6,515 nucleotides of DNA from positions 1 through 6,515 of the forward strand of contig CAZBNW010000134.1 in NCBI GenBank assembly GCA_964493385.1, read 5' to 3'. This DNA comes from Loki-b32 sp964493385. Lineage in GTDB: Archaea > Asgardarchaeota > Lokiarchaeia > Sigyniarchaeales > SOKP01. Under the pieces are notes generated by a model that saw only the letters and a program-made list of their open reading frames with translations, made no database searches and had not been told where the DNA came from. Below, in pieces: positions 1-5,888 of the stretch (within the stretch, counting starts at the first letter, position 1; every line of letters starts with the position of its first letter). A program made the translations under genes and the position numbers.

Positions 1-1099
1 TAATATATTATCTAAAGCAGGGGGATTTCCTCGCCCATTTTCAAACACTTTACATAATATTTTAAAGTATACCATCAAAGATGAAAATCTAGATCTTGTG
101 ATGGCTTTTGAGAATAATATTTCCCAAACAATGGAACAATTAAAGGAGAGTAGTGGATTATCTGAAGAAGAAATACTGAAAAAAGCAGACGCTCTAGCAA
201 AAACAGGAGTAATCTTCAACCAACCTAATCGTCAAGGGGTGATGGTATATCGATTATTATACATGGGAAGGCAATTTGAATATATTTTTATGAAAAACCT
301 TGAAAAAACAGAGGAGAATTATAAACTAGCCCAATTATTTCATGAGCTTAATGAAGAAACGAGCAATCTTGTACAGTCTGATTATGATAGATTCAGCTCA
401 TTAGTAAACCGTATGTCACCAATGGATCGAACTGTTGCCATATTAGAAAATCGAGAAACTGGAGAAGAACTCAACATTATCGTAAATGAGGAATTAGAAG
501 TTCCTACGGAACAATTTCTACCAACCCAACAAATCAGAGAACTCATTGAAAAGTTTGATGATATTGCAGTCGGAAACTGCTATTGTCGGCAACATCAAGA
601 ATTTTTAGGGGACCCTTGTAAGCAGATCGAACTCACACCAAGTTGTATGACGTTAGGTAAATCTGCAAGGCATACCTCTAACCATGGCTTTTCTAAATTA
701 GTCTCCAAGGAAGAGGCACTAGAAATTCTGAAAAAGTGCGAAAATGCCGGATTAGTTCATAAAGCATATCATCTACACGGTGATACTACCAAGGATGAAG
801 TAGCAATTTGTAACTGTTGCAGTTGCTGTTGTCTAACTGCCAAGAATTGTTTGATTTTTCCTGTAGTTAATGCAAATAACTATTTAGCTAGCATCGATGA
901 AGATTTATGTATTGGATGTGGTACCTGCGTCGAAAAATGTTATAATAAGGCGGTTAAATTAAATGATGATGATAAGGCGAAAAGAGACGAAGAATTTTGC
1001 GTCGGATGCGGTGTATGCGCTTATCATTGTCCCGAAAATGCAATCTCTCTTATAGAGGGTCCAAGAATAGTAAGAATGCTTCCTCCAAGAAAAAAATAA
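1..1099 (+). CDS. 4Fe-4S ferredoxin-domain protein with N-terminal helical/winged-helix-like region (5' partial)
   Basis: The reading frame is open from base 2, so the true start lies left of the window. A GTG at 98 is the first start-like codon, but the 32 codons before it read as protein and include a Gly-Gly-Phe-Pro segment (bases 20-31) which, as I recall, occurs near the N-terminus of this family. Numbering from the GTG, residues 1-85 are helical with an HTH-like stretch (about 10-50). Residues 161-183 hold C161, C163, C174 and C183; residues 238-245 are CNCCSCCC, with C251 after. Two classical CxxCxxCxxxC motifs follow (C271/274/277/281 and C301/304/307/311, the last followed by Pro), indicating two [4Fe-4S] clusters. 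No signal peptide or membrane segment is visible in the part seen, so it is probably a cytosolic electron-transfer protein. Related proteins occur in anaerobic archaea and syntrophic or sulfate-reducing bacteria (family knowledge). The redox partner is unknown, though the acyl-CoA genes nearby are suggestive. The product is certain as an Fe-S protein; its role is not. Confidence 0.88.
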   Translation, partial: NILSKAGGFPRPFSNTLHNILKYTIKDENLDLVMAFENNISQTMEQLKESSGLSEEEILKKADALAKTGVIFNQPNRQGVMVYRLLYMGRQFEYIFMKNLEKTEENYKLAQLFHELNEETSNLVQSDYDRFSSLVNRMSPMDRTVAILENRETGEELNIIVNEELEVPTEQFLPTQQIRELIEKFDDIAVGNCYCRQHQEFLGDPCKQIELTPSCMTLGKSARHTSNHGFSKLVSKEEALEILKKCENAGLVHKAYHLHGDTTKDEVAICNCCSCCCLTAKNCLIFPVVNANNYLASIDEDLCIGCGTCVEKCYNKAVKLNDDDKAKRDEEFCVGCGVCAYHCPENAISLIEGPRIVRMLPPRKK

Positions 1100-1121
1100 A
1101 ATAAAAATTTAATTTTTTTTT
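1090..1121. terminator. Bidirectional oligo-T terminator between converging genes
   Basis: A run of nine T (1113-1121) lies 13 bases after the stop of the Fe-S gene. On the opposite strand the A runs at 1090-1096, 1098-1101 and 1103-1107 read as successive T tracts just past the end of the MaoC-like gene. There is no GC-rich hairpin. Oligo-T tracts without a stem are the usual archaeal intrinsic terminator, so one short A/T block probably ends both transcripts. The minus-strand tracts overlap the last codons of the Fe-S gene. Confidence 0.55.
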
Positions 1122-1128
1122 AGTAACT

Positions 1129-1968
1129 CTACTCCACTATAGTATAGGCATTTCCAAGAACCACAGCTCTTTCCGTTCGTACTTGAATAATATAACGTCC
1201 ATTGTCTTTCCAACCCTCTGTGGTCAGAGTTTCTCCAGGGTATACTTCACTTGTGAACCGTGCTTTAAATTCTTTAAACCGCGCCACATCTCCATCACAC
1301 AAACTATAAATTATTGCTCGAGTAGTAAAACCATACGTACATAATCCGTGGAGAATGGGTCCCTTAAATCTCCCACTCCTACTAGCAAATTCGGGATCTA
1401 TATGTAAGGGATTCAAATCTGCATTAAGTCTATATAAAGTCGCTTGATTTTCATTAGTTTTATAAGTTATGCTAAAATAGGGTTCCACATTTTCAGGAGG
1501 GTTTAATGGCTCGGATTTTGGGCCAGGGTCACCACCAAAACCTCCAGCACCAAGATAGAAAAAGACCCATTTTGTATCAAATATCGGTTCACTTTCTTTA
1601 GTATAGCCTGAAACCTTCATGTGAATAACGGCAGCTTTACCCTTATCATAAATATTCTCAACTTCCCCTTGGCAAACTATCTCACCAGAAGGAGAAAAAG
1701 GCTTATAGAGTTGAATAGATTGTTCACCATGAACAAAATGTGAAAAATCTATTTTTCCTAACTTGTTTAGCTGAAGACCACCACTAGCTACAATACACGC
1801 ATAACTAGGGAAGACTTTTAATCCTCCAGAAAATCCTTCATATAAAAATTGTAACTCGTCAACCTGAGCCCCAATCCCTAAAGCATAAAGTACTACATCT
1901 TTCCAATTATATTTAAAAGTAACCTCAGGAAATTTTTTTCCAATAACATCAAGATTTAATCCTGACAA
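1129..1968 (-). CDS. MaoC/hydratase-2 family enoyl-CoA hydratase (double hotdog, peroxisomal MFE-2 type)
   Basis: The predicted reaction is reversible hydration of trans-2-enoyl-CoA to (R)-3-hydroxyacyl-CoA. The 279 residues fit the two-hotdog hydratase 2 found as a domain of eukaryotic peroxisomal multifunctional enzyme type 2. The N-terminal hotdog (about 1-145) includes HGEQSIQLYKP (80-90) and GAGGFGG (140-146), both close to the eukaryotic domain as I remember it. The C-terminal hotdog (about 160-279) carries YRLNADLNPLHIDP (179-192) and GPILHGLCTYG (203-213). Catalytic Asp184 and His189 are present with Asn186. The usual Ser/Thr-Gly before the Asp is Asn-Ala here, a departure from the signature. 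The start is TTG; an AAGGTGA ribosome site ends 7 nt before it, and no ATG or GTG lies between it and the upstream stop at 2017-2019. It follows the MBL gene by 90 nt on the same strand and may be cotranscribed. The fold and chemistry are well supported; the substrate chain length is not known. Confidence 0.9.
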   Translation of the reverse strand: MSGLNLDVIGKKFPEVTFKYNWKDVVLYALGIGAQVDELQFLYEGFSGGLKVFPSYACIVASGGLQLNKLGKIDFSHFVHGEQSIQLYKPFSPSGEIVCQGEVENIYDKGKAAVIHMKVSGYTKESEPIFDTKWVFFYLGAGGFGGDPGPKSEPLNPPENVEPYFSITYKTNENQATLYRLNADLNPLHIDPEFASRSGRFKGPILHGLCTYGFTTRAIIYSLCDGDVARFKEFKARFTSEVYPGETLTTEGWKDNGRYIIQVRTERAVVLGNAYTIVE

Positions 1969-1975
1969 TATTTTA

Positions 1976-1982
1976 TCACCTT
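1976..1982 (-). promoter_or_regulatory. Shine-Dalgarno site fixing a TTG start
   Basis: The minus strand reads AAGGTGA here, 7 nt before the TTG at 1968. It matches the archaeal/bacterial anti-Shine-Dalgarno core and decides the start of the MaoC-like hydratase, since the short in-frame stretch upstream has no ATG or GTG. Confidence 0.7.
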
Positions 1983-2058
1983 TAATTAAATAATTAATTT
2001 TCTCTATATTGAATATTTACTGTAAAATAATACTTTTCTATTTTTTCAATTTAGTATA

Positions 2059-2943
2059 TTAAATAAAACCACTCCTCTTTAATCCTTCAACGAGCCATTC
2101 CATTTGTCTTTCTAAAATTCTAATATATCCTAACTTGATGATTTTCGACTTGGGTATGAAAGTTTCATGATATTTGAGAGCTAAGTAATTATATGAAGGA
2201 TTTTCTTTATACCACTTAATAATTGAATCTTTTGTGGCAAAGTGTAATTCTTCCATACTATCTATTATTTGTTTGAAATCCTCATCAGTCCATACACCAT
2301 AATGGGCTAATGATATTGAATTCAATTCATCTTTCATATTCCTGAGTCTTTTAAAGGTCTTTAATAATTCCGCTTCATGAAAACCTGGTGGAATGAAAGT
2401 TGGTTGGAAGTAATAAATACTGGTTTTATCGATAATTGCATCACCAGTAAATATGTTCTTATTTTTTTTATCAAATAATGCAATAGAATCCATGGTATGA
2501 CCGAAAAAATTAAGAACTTTTAATTCTAAACCATTTAAATCAATAATTCCATTATTTTTTAAAGGTATGACTTCTTCTATTGGTTCCATTTTGCTTGCAA
2601 ATATTTCATTAATAATATATGGATTTTTTAAATTCTCTATTGCATTTTCCGATACTAAAACTTCAATATTTGTGGTCTTTATTAATTTCTGTAATTCATG
2701 GACACCATCTATATGATCAAAATGAGAATGTGTAAGGAAGATCTTATGTATGGGATAAATCTTAAATTCTTTCATCTTTTCAATAATTTTGGGTGCTGTT
2801 GCTTTTTCAGAAGCATCAATCATCATTCGAGTGCCATCATTTTCAATAATATAAATTGATAGATTTCCTTTCCCTCCAAATAAATGTCCATCAATCAACC
2901 ATGTATTCTCATTAAATTGTCCTTCCTTATTTATAAAGACCAT
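2059..2943 (-). CDS. MBL-fold metallo-hydrolase (glyoxalase II-like)
   Basis: A complete 294-residue metallo-beta-lactamase fold hydrolase. The metal-binding motif is THSHFDHIDG at 71-80 (His72, His74, Asp76, His77), followed by His149 (in FFGHTMDS), Asp168 (in FTGDAII) and His214 (in LAHYG). This is the full ligand set for a two-metal site. A helical C-terminal part (about 190-294) follows the core, as in glyoxalase II and LACTB2-type members. These enzymes hydrolyse thioesters, phosphodiesters or lactones. In this acyl-CoA setting a thioesterase role is attractive but is only inference from neighbours. No signal peptide is visible. The ATG is the only reasonable start: a TAA lies five codons upstream and the next Met codons (40, 41) would cut into the fold. 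Its ribosome site is weak (GCGA at 2949-2952), unlike the clear sites of its neighbours. It lies 76 nt after the thiolase and 90 nt before the MaoC-like gene, all on the minus strand. Confidence 0.85.
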   Translation of the reverse strand: MVFINKEGQFNENTWLIDGHLFGGKGNLSIYIIENDGTRMMIDASEKATAPKIIEKMKEFKIYPIHKIFLTHSHFDHIDGVHELQKLIKTTNIEVLVSENAIENLKNPYIINEIFASKMEPIEEVIPLKNNGIIDLNGLELKVLNFFGHTMDSIALFDKKNKNIFTGDAIIDKTSIYYFQPTFIPPGFHEAELLKTFKRLRNMKDELNSISLAHYGVWTDEDFKQIIDSMEELHFATKDSIIKWYKENPSYNYLALKYHETFIPKSKIIKLGYIRILERQMEWLVEGLKRSGFI

Positions 2944-2988
2944 TGTAATCGCTTCTTAGATTTCCTTAAATAAATTTGTAAAATGAAA

Positions 2989-3000
2989 TAAATAAAAAAA
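2989..3000 (-). terminator. Possible oligo-T terminator after the thiolase
   Basis: On the minus strand a run of seven T (2994-3000) followed by more T-rich sequence begins 19 nt past the thiolase stop. It may end the thiolase transcript or let part of it read through into the MBL gene 76 nt downstream. No hairpin is visible. Confidence 0.35.
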
Positions 3001-3019
3001 GTTTAATATAAAGCTGATG

Positions 3020-4297
3020 TTAAACATCTAAATTTTCAATTACAGTTGCTACTCCTTGCCCGCCCCCAACACACGCATTCGCAATACCATATTTAGCATT
3101 GTTATCTTTCAGGATTCTTGCTAAAGTTCCAGTAAGGCGAACCATAGTTGCTGCTAATGGATGTCCAATGGCAGTCGATCCTCCCCTAACATTAACTTTT
3201 TCTTCCGGGATATTATACTTATCCATACAATTTAATGCCACAATACAAAAAGCTTCATTAATTTCCCAGTAATCAATATCATCAGCAGTCAAACCAGCAT
3301 ATTGTAGTGCTTTTTTAGTTGCAGGAACTGGACCTCTTCCCATTACCGTAGGATCTACACCTGCCCATCCAATAGAGACAATTCTCGCCATTGGATCAAG
3401 TCCTCTTTTTTTTGCTTCTTCAGCTTCCATTAAAACAGCAGCAGTGGCTCCTGCATTTAATGGTGATGAATTACCCGCGGTAATCACCCCTTGATCAGTG
3501 CCTTCTCTTTTTATATAACCTTCCCGACCCCCATTTTTTTCTAAAAAAAATGGTTGTGTTAATCTCCGTAATTGAGAAACTGTCTCTAAAGTTGATTTTC
3601 TAGCATTCATATCCCTATCAATAATCATTTTTTCTTCTACATTTCCTGGGGCATGGCCCTCAATTGGAATAATTTCACCTTTAAACCAGCCCTTATCATG
3701 GTTTTCTACTGTTAAATTGTGGCTTCTAACCCCAAATTTATCCATATCTTCCTTAGTGAATGTTGGGATTTCTTCTTCATATAGTTTCTGAGCTGTTAAT
3801 AACATATTATAAACAACTCTAAAATCTAGATCGGGGCGGTAATATTCACTGTTTTTATCTGCCACTTTTAAATTAGGCTCTGTTCCCCTACCCCGAACTC
3901 GTGTCATATGCTCAAATCCAGTACTCAAGACACATTTACTATTACCTGTCATTAATTCCATTATTCCAACATGCATACCAGAACCAGCTGAACCACACTG
4001 CCTATCAATAAAAAATGAAGGGACTTCATAAGGAAAATCTGCTAAAAAGAGAGGAATTCGGCCTCCATATGACCAATTCTCTAAAACTCCCGCAGCAACT
4101 CCTACAGATACCTCTTCAATATCTTTTTTTTCTACTCCCTTATCAGCTAGCTTACCATCAAAAAATTTTCTTAGTAGCTGTGCTAATAACTCATCTCCTC
4201 TAATCTCTCCAAATACATCCCTTTCAGGTTGAGTCGGTCTAGAACGGGAAAATGCCGTCCGAGCATAATCAATAAGCCAAACTTCTTTTAAGTTCAA
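3020..4297 (-). CDS. Thiolase family protein (acetyl-CoA C-acyltransferase)
   Basis: Thiolase of 425 residues, cleaving 3-ketoacyl-CoA with CoA or condensing two acyl-CoAs. Numbered from the TTG start: nucleophile Cys101 in DRQCGSAGSG, the NEAF motif at 347-350, His379 in GGSTAIGHP, and the second catalytic Cys409 in ACVGGGQG. All four motifs are intact, so it should be active. The frame stays open to an ATG at 4426, but those 43 extra residues are Lys/Asn/Ile/Phe-rich, unlike any thiolase, and would cross the divergent promoter region. The TTG at 4297 gives the normal N-terminus (LKEVWLIDYARTAF) and has a GAGTGA ribosome site 7 nt before it. It is transcribed divergently from the small unknown gene, with a 157-nt gap. 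Degradative (3-ketoacyl) versus acetoacetyl-CoA thiolase, or a related SCP2-type activity, cannot be settled from motifs alone. Neighbouring hydratases favour a beta-oxidation-like role. Confidence 0.92.
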   Translation of the reverse strand: MNLKEVWLIDYARTAFSRSRPTQPERDVFGEIRGDELLAQLLRKFFDGKLADKGVEKKDIEEVSVGVAAGVLENWSYGGRIPLFLADFPYEVPSFFIDRQCGSAGSGMHVGIMELMTGNSKCVLSTGFEHMTRVRGRGTEPNLKVADKNSEYYRPDLDFRVVYNMLLTAQKLYEEEIPTFTKEDMDKFGVRSHNLTVENHDKGWFKGEIIPIEGHAPGNVEEKMIIDRDMNARKSTLETVSQLRRLTQPFFLEKNGGREGYIKREGTDQGVITAGNSSPLNAGATAAVLMEAEEAKKRGLDPMARIVSIGWAGVDPTVMGRGPVPATKKALQYAGLTADDIDYWEINEAFCIVALNCMDKYNIPEEKVNVRGGSTAIGHPLAATMVRLTGTLARILKDNNAKYGIANACVGGGQGVATVIENLDV

Positions 4298-4304
4298 ATT
4301 AATC

Positions 4305-4310
4305 TCACTC
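4305..4310 (-). promoter_or_regulatory. Shine-Dalgarno site fixing the thiolase TTG start
   Basis: The minus strand reads GAGTGA, ending 7 nt before the TTG at 4297. Spacing and core match the other clear sites in this window, supporting the shorter thiolase over the ORF beginning at 4426. Confidence 0.6.
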
Positions 4311-4350
4311 TTTCTTAACGATATTTTTTGTTTTATGAAATTATTATTTA

Positions 4351-4362
4351 CTTTAAAATTTA
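4351..4362 (-). promoter_or_regulatory. Candidate TATA box for the thiolase gene
   Basis: The minus strand reads TAAATTTTAAAG about 60 nt before the thiolase start. With an archaeal TATA-to-start-site distance of roughly 25 nt this would give a leader of about 30-35 nt containing the ribosome site. In such AT-rich sequence a TATA-like match is weak evidence on its own. Confidence 0.3.
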
Positions 4363-4380
4363 CCGAGTGGATAAAACTTA

Positions 4381-4396
4381 AAAGGATTTTAAAATA
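4381..4396 (+). promoter_or_regulatory. Candidate BRE/TATA promoter for the small unknown gene
   Basis: AAAGGA (4381-4386) followed directly by TTTTAAAATA (4387-4396) resembles a purine-rich TFB recognition element plus TATA box. It is centred about 63 nt before the TTG at 4455, predicting a short leader that includes the GAGGTG ribosome site. It lies back to back with the candidate thiolase TATA box. Confidence 0.35.
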
Positions 4397-4440
4397 CTTA
4401 CTTATGATTTCATTTAAGAAATCCAATTTAAAAATAATAA

Positions 4441-4447
4441 AGAGGTG
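4441..4447 (+). promoter_or_regulatory. Shine-Dalgarno site fixing the TTG start of the small gene
   Basis: AGAGGTG lies 7 nt before the TTG at 4455. It is the strongest ribosome site on the plus strand here and argues against the in-frame ATG at 4335. Confidence 0.65.
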
Positions 4448-4454
4448 TAAAAAA

Positions 4455-4763
4455 TTGCCTTATGTTGTATCATTTAGTTGGTATCCCCCTTCTGCATCAG
4501 ATATTGTTGCTAAGAGATATTTAGAAACACTTCAAAAATACCCAGTAATCTCTAGTATTAAACGTCTTGTTCCCGCAGCGGTAACTGCAACTAAAGAAGG
4601 AATTGAAGCTTTCATTGTTGATGAAGCAAAAAGAGAAGATATGGGAGAAGCATTAGATTATGCTGCTAGATTTTTAGTAGAATTTCGGGATATCGAAGGT
4701 TTTAGATATCAAATTAGGACTTTTAGCACAATAACTGAAGCTATGGAATATATAGGAAAGTAG
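4455..4763 (+). CDS. Small conserved-looking protein of unknown function, probable ferredoxin-like alpha/beta fold
   Basis: A 102-residue protein that I cannot assign to a named family. From its residue pattern I infer strand (3-10), helix (13-29), two strands (about 34-56), helix (61-78), strand (83-91) and a last short helix (93-100). This beta-alpha-beta-beta-alpha-beta order is typical of small dimeric alpha/beta-barrel or ferredoxin-like proteins. There are no Cys or His residues, so no obvious metal site, and no signal peptide or membrane segment. Aromatic and proline residues cluster at the N-terminus (SFSWYPPS, 6-13). An ATG at 4335 would add 40 Lys/Leu/Ile-rich residues translated from the promoter region; the TTG at 4455 with its ribosome site is preferred. 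It is divergent from the thiolase, so the two may share regulation. A role in acyl-CoA metabolism, as a small binding or accessory protein, is possible but rests only on position. Confidence 0.75.
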   Translation: MPYVVSFSWYPPSASDIVAKRYLETLQKYPVISSIKRLVPAAVTATKEGIEAFIVDEAKREDMGEALDYAARFLVEFRDIEGFRYQIRTFSTITEAMEYIGK

Positions 4764-4764
4764 C

Positions 4765-4782
4765 TGTGGTTAAAAAACCATA
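4765..4782 (+). repeat. Short hairpin just after a stop codon
   Basis: TGTGGTT (4765-4771) pairs with AACCATA (4776-4782) around an AAAA loop: a 7-bp stem with one G-U pair, beginning one base past the TAG of the small gene. It is too weak and too far from the T run at 4813 to be a classical rho-independent terminator; it could protect the 3' end of the message. Confidence 0.35.
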
Positions 4783-4812
4783 ACTAATACGAATAAAAAT
4801 TTTTAATTTAAA

Positions 4813-4823
4813 TTTTTTTTTTT
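4813..4823 (+). terminator. Oligo-T terminator of the small unknown gene
   Basis: Eleven consecutive T lie about 50 nt past the stop codon, preceded by further T/A-rich sequence (4798-4812). This is a typical archaeal T-tract terminator. Confidence 0.55.
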
Positions 4824-4879
4824 AAAACTCGCACAATTTGTTTTAAATTTAGAGCTTTGTAGATAACCATAAGATTTCG

Positions 4880-4906
4880 AAAAAAAATTAAAAAAAATAA
4901 AAAAAA
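4880..4906 (-). terminator. Triple oligo-T terminator of the crotonase gene
   Basis: On the minus strand, starting 9 nt past the crotonase stop, there are three successive runs of eight T (4906-4899, 4897-4890, 4887-4880) separated by one or two A. No stem-loop is present. Repeated T tracts are a strong archaeal termination signal. Confidence 0.6.
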
Positions 4907-4915
4907 TTAGCTATT

Positions 4916-5743
4916 TTATTTTCCTTGAAACTTTGGGGTTCTTTTTTCCAGAAATGCCGTAACTCCTTCTCTAACATCCTGTGATGTTGTATTCAAAGCA
5001 TACCCCCAATGCTCAAATTGCAGTCCCACATTCAAAGGTACTTGAGTACCGTATTGAACACACTTTTTAATAACGAACAGTGCATTTGTAGCAGAATTTC
5101 CTATCCGAGAGGCTTTTTCATGCACAAACTCTTCAAATTTATCATCATCGATTAAAAAGGAAATAAATCCCCACTCATTCATCTGTTCAGCAGTAAAATG
5201 TTCACCTAAGTACATCATCCTGTTAACTCTCATTTTACCAAGATGTCTAATCATGCGTTGTGTTCCCCCATTGCCAGGAAAGATTCCCCTTTTAATTTCA
5301 GGGAAGCCAAATTCTGATCTTTTTGATGCAATAACTAAATCACAAACTAACACTAATTCTAATCCCCCACCAAGAGCATAACCATCGACAGCAGCAATTA
5401 ATGGTTTTGGAAATCCTTCAATTAAATCGTAGTATTTGTGCCTTATATACATAGCATGGCTGCGATGTCTTAAATTTTTAGGATCAAGACGGGTATCTCC
5501 TCGTGCCGAAAGATCAGCACCAGCAGAGAAAGCAGGCTTTTTAGTGAATTCTCTGGTTCCGCGTATAACCACACAACGAACACTTTGGTCTACTTCTACC
5601 GTTTCTAATGCTTCGGCAATTTCTTTAAGCGTTTGATTCTGAAGGGCATTCAATTTATCAGGACGAATTATTGATACAACAGCATAATTTCCATCCTCAA
5701 CTTTTTCTATTTTTACGTGTTCGAACTTTTTTTCTTCATTCAT
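4916..5743 (-). CDS. Enoyl-CoA hydratase/isomerase (crotonase) family protein
   Basis: A complete 275-residue crotonase, expected to hydrate trans-2-enoyl-CoA to (S)-3-hydroxyacyl-CoA. Oxyanion-hole segments are FSAGADL (72-78) and GYALGGGLEL (121-130). The two acid/base glutamates of true hydratases are present as Glu129 in GGGLELVLVCD and Glu149 in GFPEIKRGIFPGNGGTQR. The C-terminus carries the family ending FLEKRTPKF (264-272). Having both Glu residues favours hydratase over isomerase or other crotonase chemistries; 3-hydroxypropionyl-CoA dehydratase is an alternative. The ATG has an AGTGA ribosome site 7 nt upstream. It ends facing the small unknown gene across a terminator-rich gap and starts divergently from the second MBL gene across a 237-nt control region with a palindrome. 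It is not contiguous with the thiolase, so it is probably its own transcript. Confidence 0.92.
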   Translation of the reverse strand: MNEEKKFEHVKIEKVEDGNYAVVSIIRPDKLNALQNQTLKEIAEALETVEVDQSVRCVVIRGTREFTKKPAFSAGADLSARGDTRLDPKNLRHRSHAMYIRHKYYDLIEGFPKPLIAAVDGYALGGGLELVLVCDLVIASKRSEFGFPEIKRGIFPGNGGTQRMIRHLGKMRVNRMMYLGEHFTAEQMNEWGFISFLIDDDKFEEFVHEKASRIGNSATNALFVIKKCVQYGTQVPLNVGLQFEHWGYALNTTSQDVREGVTAFLEKRTPKFQGK

Positions 5744-5750
5744 TCTATTT

Positions 5751-5755
5751 TCACT
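5751..5755 (-). promoter_or_regulatory. Shine-Dalgarno site of the crotonase gene
   Basis: The minus strand reads AGTGA, ending 7 nt before the ATG at 5743. It has the same core and spacing as the sites before the MaoC-like and thiolase genes, and confirms this start. Confidence 0.55.
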
Positions 5756-5869
5756 TTTTTTTATTAATTAAATCTCTAATTATACTCAATCGATATTTTT
5801 TAGTGTATTAAGTAAACGAATTATAATGAATAAAAATTACGGTTGATAGATTTGTTCTAATTAATCTTT

Positions 5870-5888
5870 AGAAAGAATCATTCTTTCT
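5870..5888. promoter_or_regulatory. Perfect 19-bp palindrome, candidate operator
   Basis: AGAAAGAAT (5870-5878) and ATTCTTTCT (5880-5888) are exact inverted repeats around a single C. A second, overlapping inverted repeat, TTTCTT/AAGAAA (5884-5896, centre A5890), extends it to the right. It lies between the divergent crotonase and second MBL genes, 127 nt before one start and 93 nt before the other. Size and symmetry fit the binding site of a dimeric helix-turn-helix regulator. No regulator gene is in the window, so its identity is unknown. Confidence 0.5.

Noticed and set aside
4015..4203. Plus-strand open frame of 62 codons
   Set aside because: It lies wholly inside the thiolase gene on the other strand, has no ribosome site and encodes a low-complexity Leu-rich sequence with no recognisable motif.
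4298..4426. N-terminal extension of the thiolase to an ATG at 4426
   Set aside because: The 43 residues are AT-driven (Lys/Asn/Ile/Phe), absent from thiolases as I know them, and cover the divergent promoter. The TTG at 4297 has a ribosome site and gives the normal N-terminus.
4335..4454. N-terminal extension of the small gene to an ATG at 4335
   Set aside because: It would translate the promoter region into a Lys/Leu/Ile-rich stretch and overlap the candidate TATA boxes; the TTG at 4455 follows AGAGGTG at proper spacing.
4765..4823. Classical rho-independent terminator made of the 7-bp hairpin plus T11
   Set aside because: The stem is short with one G-U pair and the T run begins 30 nt later, so the two do not form one such terminator; the T tract alone is the better call.
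5436..5636. Plus-strand open frame of 66 codons
   Set aside because: It is antisense to the crotonase gene, across the conserved oxyanion-hole region, and has no sign of being translated.
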